From positions 3,658,001 through 3,722,000 of the forward strand of contig MCGE01000001.1 in assembly GCA_002105175.1 (NCBI GenBank): DNA of 64,000 nucleotides, written 5' to 3'. The stretch comes from Absidia repens. Its lineage: Eukaryota; Mucoromycota; Mucoromycetes; Mucorales; Cunninghamellaceae. Positions 55,972-64,000 of the stretch are shown here, in pieces. A model generated the notes under the pieces. It did not search any database. It worked only from the letters and a program-made list of their open reading frames with translations, and was not told the DNA's origin. Position 1 is the stretch's first letter. Each line of letters begins with the position of its first letter. The position numbers and the translations under genes are program-made.

Positions 55972-58194
55972 ATGGCCTTCTACACAACTCCTTCGGTGGA
56001 TAACACTTCAACAATCAATGACTCTCTAACAGCCAACCACCATATTCAACCTGAAAAGCGGCCAACATTGATGGACAACGACTACCCCTTACCAACAAAA
56101 CGGAAACGTGTATCTATGACATTTACAGAACCCAATACAATGAATAATTTGATGCCCTCCTCCTGTTCTCTTCAAACGTATGTGAACGAATCTACGACAA
56201 CTCCCATAATAGATCAGACTTCAGCAAAATCTCATACTGCAGCAACAGCAACGACACTTCTTCTGCAACCCCAAGTTGAAACTCTTCCAGCAACACCAAG
56301 CAATATCTTACAACAGCAGGTCCCACTGGTGACAGAAGAAATAGCAGAGTCATCGCAAGAACAGAAACCGTCGGCCATTTCCTCACCTTCGCCAGTCAGA
56401 GCTAGTCAGCCGCCACCCACCGTAGACGAAACTGCACCATCAGCCAACGTAAACATCAGCTCCGATCAAGATTCTCTACCTGTAACAGCACCTGGACAAG
56501 AGGCATTACCCGAAGGAAGATCGAAACGAATACGAAAACCAGTAGAATACAACGTCAAGCTATGGGAAACATTTAAACAAGTCACTCCAAGAGCGCGATC
56601 GGTGCGCATGGCCCCTCGATGGTATACTCAATCCTACTTGATGTTTCTGGCACTTCGTGAACATCCCGGTCATTGCTTATCTCGTTCTGACTTGATCAAC
56701 GCCGCCTTAGCGTTGGACAAAAAAATCAGTAAAGAGCGAAATCTCCCAAGGGTATTCAGATCCAAGGTAACAACAACGACAACATAAACAATAACAACAG
56801 TGAAAAGAAAAGTGATTCTCATTATGATTCCTATATAGACACCAATGAATTCAGCGTCCGCCATCTTGACGACCAACGCCGATCGATATTATATCTCGTA
56901 CAAGCCTGAAGGTAGTCGCAGCCTGTGGTTTCGATTGGCCTACACCCCTGGGAACTTTGATCATGCTTATGGCGAATATCGGAAATGGATGGATAAACTG
57001 ATCAATCATGACTGGCTTTATTGTTTTGGTGTGCCTTTGGAAAATAGTACGCCTATGACTCTGGCGGATGCTGCTAACATCGTTGCTGCCTCGTCCACCT
57101 CCAATTCATCGTCCTTGCATACCGTTTTCCAGCCTATGGATGATAACGACAATAAAAACGATAGCAGCAAAATGATGATCAAAGCCGACACCTCGAACAC
57201 AACAGCAATGAACAACAGCGACAACCCAACACATGAATCGCCCAAGGAAAACAGCAATGCCACGACAACGACGACGGTGGATAATGACAATCAGGCGAAT
57301 GCACCACCCAAGGAAAACAGCAATGGTTTGAGGACAATAGATAATGACAACCTGGAAAATGGATCAACCAAGGAAAACAGCAATAATATGGCGACAACAC
57401 ATAACTGCGACTCGACACATGAATCTCCCAAAGAAAGCGGCAATGTCACGACGACGACGGTTGACGACAATCATACACGTGAAGCACCCAAGGAAAACAG
57501 CAATGTCACGACGACAGCGGATGACGACAGCAAGGCGAATGGATCACTTGAGGAAAACAGTAATAGCACGATAACGACGGCGGCAACAGATGACGACACC
57601 AAACCGACGGATGCACCATCGACGAATACCAAGTTGGACCAAGTGCAGCACCAACCTATGTACCAGCTGGACCAATTGGATTTGGACAACGTACCGAAGA
57701 AATGGCAAGACATTGTGAAAGTCGACACATCCACGATTCCCAATTCTGGTCAGGGTTTATTTGCCGTGCGTGAACTGCCATACAACACTCCTCTTGGTTT
57801 TTATTTTGGCGTACCCATGACGGAATATGAATTCGACTCTATCAAGGAAAACGTAGGACGGGCCTCAGAATACTCGATCAAGTACCGGAAGACTATTTTG
57901 GATGCGACCGATGATCAAGGTGAACCCTATACTCTCAAAAATGCCAGCAACAGCGACAAAGGGAATGATATCAACGACGAACAACAATCTCAGCTTCTCT
58001 GTCCCTTTCACTACATGAATGAAGCCAAAGATGAAGCCATGGCCAATATCTTGTTCGTTGAAGGTGTCGTGGTCAATCAAGTGATATGCTGGTCCAAGCG
58101 CCTTATCTTACCTGGTGAAGAATTACTGGTGTGGTATGGGACCGATGTGAACCGATACTGGAAGGACAACTTGGATCAACAAACTACCTCATGA
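55972..58194 (+). CDS. PR/SET-domain protein with 20-residue KENSN repeats
   Basis: Two exons (55972-56766, 56839-58194) give 716 aa. The N-terminal 190 residues are Ser/Thr/Gln-rich with a basic PTKRKR motif. A conserved helical domain follows (WYTQSYLMFLALREHPGHCL to HDWLYCFGVPL), spanning the intron and perhaps a winged helix. Six degenerate 20-residue repeats (KENSN-TT-DDN) come next. The SET domain closes the protein: VDTSTIPNSGQGLFAVRELP, GFYFGVPMTEYEFDSI, HYMNEAKDEAMANILFVEG and GEELLVWYGTDVNRYW. NxxNI in place of the NHS motif and ELLVWYG resemble PRDM-type PR/SET domains. It is likely a nuclear lysine methyltransferase or a catalytically weak relative. Confidence 0.88.
57235..57600 (+). 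repeat. Intragenic 60-bp minisatellite in the SET gene
   Basis: Six in-frame units of about 60 bp, with CCCAAGGAAAACAGCAATG as the conserved part. Each encodes about 20 residues. Unit length is a multiple of three, so copy-number change would not shift the frame. Confidence 0.85.
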
Positions 58195-58880
58195 CCTTAT
58201 GTAGATTGATATTTAACGTAGTGATTAGTTACCTCCCTTTAGCTTATTTCTTCTCCTCGCTTCCCTTTAAAAATATTATTGCTTATTGTGCTGTTTTATA
58301 CATGTACTCTAGTATTTTTTTATTTTTTTTTTCGAATAAAAAATCATTCTATTTCACTCATTTGCTCTTGCCTTTTTTTGTCTATGTATATATATTTAAC
58401 TCTAGTCAAACCCCACCATCATAAGCGATCCCCATAAAAAGAGCCCTCCTATTGTCTATATACAAAAAAAAAAAAAAAAAAAAAAAAAAAGAAATCGAAA
58501 ATTTCAGGCTTAATTTTGGTTTTCATCTCTGGGACAAATGTACGCTTGAGGCAGTCGAAGTTAAATGTGTCACAGAGGGGAGGGAAAGTTATTTGCAAAG
58601 GGCCAGGTCATGGAAAATGTCAGTTTTTTGAAAACTTTGAAATAAAAAGTAATACTATTTCCCCCATCATTGTTACTTTATATAACCCACACAACTATGA
58701 AATGCAGAGGGGGAAGGGTGGTGACAAATACACCGCAGTAACGTTTTTTTTTTTTTTTTTCGCACACACATACACGCCTGTACATAGATATATATATATA
58801 TATATATATGCATACACTAGTTTTCTTAGGTGCATATGTACACATTGGACAAAACAATGAAGTCAGCATATTAGAAAGAG
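58195..58880. other. SET gene 3' flank, low complexity
   Basis: Contains the SET gene 3' end with AATAAA near 58337, an A30 tract at about 58463-58492, and an AT microsatellite near 58790. No gene was found. Confidence 0.45.
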
Positions 58881-58884
58881 ACAA

Positions 58885-59350
58885 AAGAAAAAAAGAGGCA
58901 AGACGTATTTTATTCAGATGTAGGTACAAACTATGACAAGCTAATACTAGTACTAAACTAATGAAGGTTTCCATTATACTACTTTCTACGGTGAAGGCAA
59001 TGACTGTACCGAATCGCGCATCCAAAATGAAAGGGTTTCCCCATGATGGTTTGTATTGCATTTTTCAAAATGCCCCTGATTCAAGTTCTAATACTAATCC
59101 AAGATCACAAGCCTCAACAAAGCTTTAATGAAAAAAAAAAAAATGAAAAAGAAAGAGGAGGGAAAAAAAAAAAACGAGGGGTGGACACCGCACAAAAATA
59201 AAGAATGTGAGCGGAGTATGAAGCGGTTGGACCCCATCAGAGAGGAGACTTCCATCCCATCTCATCAATAATAATAATAATAATAAAATCTAGCACCCAG
59301 TAAATTAATAGATACCCAAAAGGGACAATGAGGCGTCAGTGCGTTTATTA
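58885..59350 (+). repeat. Family B dispersed repeat copy
   Basis: The core near 59022, stem GCATTTTTCAAAATGC (59058-59073), an AG tract, GAGCGGAGTATGAAGCGGTT, then CACCCAGTAAATTAATAGAT and GCGTCAGTGCGTTTATTATT at the end. It lies between convergent genes. Confidence 0.78.
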
Positions 59351-59464
59351 TTTATAATGATTGGAGTCATACATACAAGAGATAAGGAAGGAATCATAGG
59401 ATACAAAAAAAAAAAAAAAAAAAAAAAAGGGAAAATAGGTTTGTGTGTGTGTGTGTGTGTGTGT

Positions 59465-60715
59465 TTAGGATGGATGGTGGTTAACAATACAGGAGTGTTT
59501 AAATAAGGCTGAATCATGTACATTGATCTGGCGCCAACCACCTGAACGATTGTGTGGTGAAGGGGAGCGACGAAATGAGCATGCCCATTTTTTTAAAAAG
59601 GGCTTGAGATCATCGGCTTCGGAGGAGTCATTATGGCCATTTGTGGATCGTGGTCGACGAGGTGCGTCCGCAGACAAATCTCCATCTGTACTGGATCGGC
59701 AAGTCATTGAGACGGAGGTCGACGGCTGAGGAGAAGATGAATTGGCTGGGCCGGATGGTAGGGGAGGTAGGGGAGGTGGAGAGGAAGATGATGTTGTGCC
59801 ATGGGAGTTATTTAAAGATGGACTACTTTTTAAACGTCGCAACGTCCATGGTAGGACAGTGGAGCTGGGGGTGGCCAAAGGTGATTCTAATGAAGAGGAA
59901 AATGGGACCTGAGACGGTGGCGGAGATTGAATGGGATGCGAAGACGATCGGTAAAAATAAGAAGGTCGTTGTAATGCTGGAGATTGGGCTGATGCAAGTG
60001 ATGAGGTTGAGGATACGGATGAAGTAGTTGACGAAGAGGAGGATATGGATGGAAAAGTGACGTTGGAAGAAGAGGAGGATAATGAAAAGGATGCATGAGT
60101 ATTGCTTGTGGTGGCAGTGGGGGTTGAAAAATGTGTTAGGCGTTGTGGGTCGGTAATAAATGGAATAAACGCACTAATTCTGAGTAGTTCGAGAATCGAA
60201 GTACAAGCAGGGGCGAGTAAAGATGGGTGATAACAATGGTGTTGATAAGCGTTCACCAAAAGCTGCTGTTTCATGTCGGCTGGGATGTTGATTTCCTGAT
60301 TTGCATTGACTTTGATGAATTGATCGATGATCGTATCAAATTGTACCATCATATAATCAAAACACGATTTTTCCTCTGGTGCGAGTAGATGGTATTGATT
60401 TTTTTGAAATGTAAAAAATTGTCCATTCATTAACTGAACTGCCGTAGGTGATGATGGTAATTTTCCTTGCTCTGCTTCTTCTTGCTGACTACTTCCATCC
60501 GGTCGAGGTGCTTTTGTGGTCACAGGGCCAAAAAAGAATTGACTTGTAGTGCGATATTCTGCCACCGCTTGGTAAAAAGCGAGGTTCTCAGTGCAGTAGG
60601 TTTGATCCAAATAGTTGATAAAATCGTTTAGACTGAATGGACTAGGTACCTTGTCCTCCAATACCATTTCCAAGGTAAATCCATCCACAAACATGCTGGT
60701 TCCGTGCTTTTTCAT
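59465..60715 (-). CDS. RGS-domain protein
   Basis: A single exon of 416 aa. The ATG chosen (60715) is the one before KKHGTSMFVDGFTLEMVLED; the frame is open upstream but reads as pyrimidine-tract artefact. The RGS fold begins FSLNDFINYLDQTYCTENLA followed by FYQAVAEYR, with a Ser/Thr insert, then LLAPEEKSCFDYMMVQFDTI, and ends near IPFITDPQRLTHF. RGS proteins speed up GTP hydrolysis on G-alpha. The C-terminal half is Ser/Pro-rich and disordered and ends in a basic segment (FLKKWACSFRRSPSPHNRSG). Several paralogues are usual in these fungi; the G-alpha partner cannot be inferred. Confidence 0.88.
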   Translation of the reverse strand: MKKHGTSMFVDGFTLEMVLEDKVPSPFSLNDFINYLDQTYCTENLAFYQAVAEYRTTSQFFFGPVTTKAPRPDGSSQQEEAEQGKLPSSPTAVQLMNGQFFTFQKNQYHLLAPEEKSCFDYMMVQFDTIIDQFIKVNANQEINIPADMKQQLLVNAYQHHCYHPSLLAPACTSILELLRISAFIPFITDPQRLTHFSTPTATTSNTHASFSLSSSSSNVTFPSISSSSSTTSSVSSTSSLASAQSPALQRPSYFYRSSSHPIQSPPPSQVPFSSSLESPLATPSSTVLPWTLRRLKSSPSLNNSHGTTSSSSPPPLPPLPSGPANSSSPQPSTSVSMTCRSSTDGDLSADAPRRPRSTNGHNDSSEADDLKPFLKKWACSFRRSPSPHNRSGGWRQINVHDSALFKHSCIVNHHPS

Positions 60716-62205
60716 TGATATATCGGCATGTATTATAATGATAAAAAAAAAAAAAAAGGAGTGATAAGGGTCAATGAAAAGCAAGGTAAAGAGTGTGAGA
60801 AAGAAAGGAAAAAGTGAAAGAATCAAATGCCACCGTTCAATATTACATTTCATATTAAAAACAATGAGGGTCTGGGCGGAGTTGTACCTGTAGCTCGTTT
60901 ATAGAATGAAAAACATGTTGATTCTTTATTTTCATATAGATTGTCCTTCCCCACAAAATTAACCCTATTGATGGGGGTTTTTCCCATCCACACCACGAAA
61001 TAGAATATTCAGTGTTATTATCATATTTATCAATATCAATAATTTATTGGTTTAATTTCACTAAGAATTAAAAGATGGGGGCAGGGGTGAGAGTTGAAAA
61101 TGTACCGCTTTTATTCTGATAAGAAACGGATAGGCAATGATAAATCACCAATCCAGAGCCATCTCATTGATGGTTGGTTTGACCTTTTTTTTTTAAGTAC
61201 GAAAAAATAAAGTATACAGATGTATGCACGGTCGCACAGCAAAAGATTAATTGAACATAATAGCGCCTGTCCGTGTCACCGCTCTTGTTAATATCAGATT
61301 ATATACAATAAAACCTTCATCCTTTGGCATTTATTATCAACACATGTCAATTGTATTTTTTTTTCTCTCTCTTTTCTTCTTCCTCTCATATACACGAATG
61401 GACACGCTCCCTTTTATTGTTACTTTATCAAAATGAGTCGATCCAGTATATTGGATAGTATTCGGCATAAAAAAAAACCCTCCTCCAGAATGAGACACAG
61501 GCCAACTAAAATGGCGGAGTTGTCTAGGACTGCCTCATTTTACATACCCATTTTTGGATCCAGTCATTCACCTTTCATTCTTTCATTCAGTATTTTGTTT
61601 CCGTTGATTAAACAGTGTTTTCCGGTTGCACAATTGAAAACAGTGTTGCAACCTTTTTACTTATATTCCCTGTATAAAACTAAACTATGACACTTTTTTT
61701 TTTCGTAGGCGCAGGATATCGACTGTAAAAAAAAAAAGGGTCTTCTTTGGTTTATATTTATGATATGAAATATGCATCTATGGAAGAGTGTCATGTAATA
61801 TCGGAATTCCACAAATAAAAAATTAGGACATACAATTTAGGAAAAGTCAAGGGGCGGCGTGTGTTGGAAACTGATGAAGATTAATATCCTGGAGTGCTCA
61901 TATTTTATATATGGGTTGAAATAGACTCAAAACCAATCTAGTTCTCTTATCAGGGCACGTCCTGTATTTCTTCTCTCACCGTTATCACAGGGTCGCACTG
62001 AACTTTTTCTTGCTTTGAAGACAATGTGTGTGGGGAAAATAACAGTATACATACAGTATTTTGTCTTTATTCGTCGATAATATTATATGTTATATAATAT
62101 ATATATATATGTATATAACGGCAAAAAGAAAAAAAGAAAAAAGTAAAAAAAAAAAGAAAAAAAAAAAAAAGAAAAAAAAAAAAAGAAAAAAAAAAGAAAA
62201 AAAAA
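60716..62205. other. Gene-poor stretch upstream of the RGS gene
   Basis: One ORF at 61433-61690 (+, 85 aa, MSRSSILDSIRHKKKPSSRM...) has a basic start but a hydrophobic low-information end; I do not count it as a gene. The right end, 62118-62205, is a purine-rich tract of A-runs with GA interruptions directly after the stop of the next minus-strand gene. Confidence 0.4.
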
Positions 62206-62739
62206 TCAATCTAGACCAGCAGTAAGAGAGGTAGATCTTGTAGACAAACAAGACGATGCTGAGGCAACCGAATTTGAATGAGGAGAATCATACGACTGAA
62301 TCCACTTATCGACCCATTGCTTTTGTCTCGATTTACGCTGTTGACCCAGTTTCATAGCTGTTTTTAGCTGCTCTTCACCTGCCACTTGTTTTTGTTTCTT
62401 TAGTGCTTGTTGTTGCGCTAACCGAGCTTGATAGCGACGTTGTTGTCTCGACATTTTTTTCGATTCTATCGCTGTATCAGCAACTGGTACAGCAGTGGTA
62501 GTAGTGGTGTCATGAGCATCGTCTTTGAAATTCTCGGCTTGGTCCTTCTCGTTCACTTTTCTCTCTTTTCCATCCGGCACCTGTTGATCGTTTTCAGTGG
62601 GTGTAATAATTTGGACCCAGCCATCTTCTTCTTTGGTGAAAGGGATTGAGGATGGCTGCTGTAGCTGGTTTTCTTGGTTCGGCTCGTATATATCATATGT
62701 TTGCAATGAAGATGAGGAAGTGAACCAAGAAAATATCAT
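62206..62739 (-). CDS. Small coiled-coil protein, unknown function
   Basis: A single exon of 177 aa. The N-terminus is MIFSWFTSSSSLQTYDIYEP, followed by an EEDGWVQIITP motif, acidic and Thr-rich disorder, then a strongly basic helix (MSRQQRRYQARLAQQQALKK to RKSRQKQWVDKWIQSYDS), and a Ser-rich end. GWVQI motifs followed by basic helices occur in small autophagy-related or nuclear proteins, but I cannot assign a family. Codon use resembles neighbouring genes. Confidence 0.7.
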   Translation of the reverse strand: MIFSWFTSSSSLQTYDIYEPNQENQLQQPSSIPFTKEEDGWVQIITPTENDQQVPDGKERKVNEKDQAENFKDDAHDTTTTTAVPVADTAIESKKMSRQQRRYQARLAQQQALKKQKQVAGEEQLKTAMKLGQQRKSRQKQWVDKWIQSYDSPHSNSVASASSCLSTRSTSLTAGLD

Positions 62740-63350
62740 AAAGGTGAGTGTAGTTTAGGGGTTTGAAGAAGAGAAACAAAACAAAAGAGGAAAAAAGGAA
62801 ACGAAATAAAAAGATAGCCCTTTTTTATATATAACAACGATATCAGTTGATAAGGTAAGGAATTAATGCAAATATCGGGTTGAACGAATGAGCCTTTAGT
62901 CTCGTGAACGCTTCAGCTGCCGGGCTGTGATCTGTGATATTATTACGAAACTAAAAAATCATCGTCATCATCATCATCATGATCCGTAGCATTACTGTAC
63001 CATTCAGTGAAACCTTTTTAAGAGTACATAGATGATATATTACTTTTTTGGTTGGTATGAGCATATTTACATGATCACTGTTCAGTGAGCTGGCTCACAT
63101 TTGAAACACAGTCGAATACATGGCCAAGTTCATGATATCAATAGGTTTGATATCTATTATATGAGAGATGGTCAGTGAGCGTAGAAAAAAGGCACGTGTA
63201 GATGATCACATTTTTTATTTGGTTTATGGGGTTTCCCCTATGTATTTAATACTTTATTTCCCGTCTATGATTGGCTGGTATTCAAATCTTAAACCAAGGA
63301 AAATAGGTACGGAAATTTCCCACTTTTTTTTCTTTTCTTTTTTCTTTTTC
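62740..63350. other. Gene-free stretch
   Basis: Upstream region of the small coiled-coil gene. A CAT/ATC microsatellite lies near 62961-62982. Nothing else is supportable. Confidence 0.4.
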
Positions 63351-63354
63351 AGGA

Positions 63355-63750
63355 TATCAACTTCATTGATAATCTCATTGAAATGATGGTGATCTTGGAT
63401 TAGTGCTAGAACTTGAATTAGGGGCATTTTGGAAAATGCAATGCAAACACCATGGGGAAACCTTTTCATTTTGAATCTGTGATTTGGGTTCTTATATGAC
63501 TGGTCTTGACATGGAAACCATGATTAGTTTAGCTTAGTTATAGTTGCCATAATTTCTCCCTATATTTGAAAAAAAAAATTGTATCTAGTCTTTTTACCTT
63601 TTAAACCATTAGCTTTTCTCGTTATGATCAGTTGTCTTCTACAGTACTGTAGATCCCATTTTGCATTCGTCTTTTCGCCCCCCTTTAGATGAGCTTGCGT
63701 ATGCCAATTTTACGCTTGTTTATATCCTTCAATAAAATACCTCTTTTATT
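63355..63750 (-). repeat. Core repeat copy, reverse orientation
   Basis: The reverse copy reads GTGCTAGAACTTGAATTAGG, then stem GCATTTTGGAAAATGC (63425-63440), then CCATGGGGAAACCTTTTCAT, and farther on AATAAAATACCTCTTTTATT near 63732. Confidence 0.75.
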
Positions 63751-64000
63751 TTTACCCAATGAATCTAATCTATCTTTAGTACCTGATATCTGTTTATTTT
63801 TAAATCTTCTTTCAGTTCTTTTTTTCCATGTATTTCACACCTACACTTGGGGTTAGAAGTATATCCAAGTTTAAATATATTTTGCTTTATTGAATAGACT
63901 AACTAGACAATACTATCAAGCTGAGTGTATCTTTGTATATAGAAATTCTTGTCTGGTTCTTTTTTTTTTCTTTTTTTTTTGGCGAAGTGTTGGGAAATTT

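Noticed and set aside
61433..61690. 85-aa plus-strand ORF
   Set aside because: Composition after residue 40 is hydrophobic low-information sequence and no splice or family support exists.

Overview
The window is a 64 kb piece of an AT-rich, intron-rich fungal nuclear genome. Most intergenic stretches are packed with transposon-derived repeats. Introns are short, mostly about 50-100 nt, with GTAAGT-like donors and YAG acceptors. The proteins (Ale1-type MBOAT, Nab3-like RNA-binding protein, T5orf172 proteins, PR/SET proteins) and the LINE, MITE and A-rich repeat landscape suggest an early-diverging fungus, most likely Mucoromycota/Mucorales. This assignment is inference from protein character; no marker gene such as rRNA is present.

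Layout. 1-5.5 kb: a near-complete L1/Tx1-like LINE (CCHC ORF1, endonuclease-RT ORF2), followed by a small poly(A) retroposon with clear target-site duplications. 6.0-16 kb: a run of minus-strand housekeeping genes: a Nab3-like RRM protein, dynactin subunit 6, a cyclin-D1-binding-protein-1 (GCIP) homologue, the ALG1 mannosyltransferase and a DUF218-type membrane protein. 16-19.3 kb: a composite with about 1 kb inverted arms around a second repeat. 19.6-23.8 kb: a plus-strand methyltransferase, then on the minus strand a PRELI/Ups2 lipid-transfer protein and an M20 peptidase. 24.3-26.4 kb: a second inverted-arm element with a TA-flanked MITE and a decayed spliced gene fragment. 27-32.3 kb: a C2H2-like protein, a small Ser/Pro-rich gene and the WDR75/Utp17 nucleolar protein. 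32.6-37.7 kb: a repeat block with two tandem arrays. 37.8-45.5 kb: BUB1 (+), an Ale1-like lysophospholipid acyltransferase (-, with a homopolymer frameshift) and a GIY-YIG/T5orf172 protein (+). 47.9-54.1 kb: mitochondrial proline dehydrogenase and an FLVCR/SLC49-like MFS transporter, both minus. 56-62.7 kb: a PR/SET-domain protein (+), an RGS protein (-) and a small coiled-coil protein (-).

The genes do not form an operon-like pathway; they are ordinary dispersed eukaryotic genes for N-glycosylation, dynein transport, phospholipid handling, ribosome biogenesis, spindle checkpoint, proline catabolism and G-protein signalling. The distinctive content is the repeat landscape: at least 17 copies of one short core, several with a hairpin stem that keeps pairing through paired substitutions, embedded in at least three larger repeat families. 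Exon structures were worked out by hand from splice motifs, reading phase and protein continuity, without transcript data.
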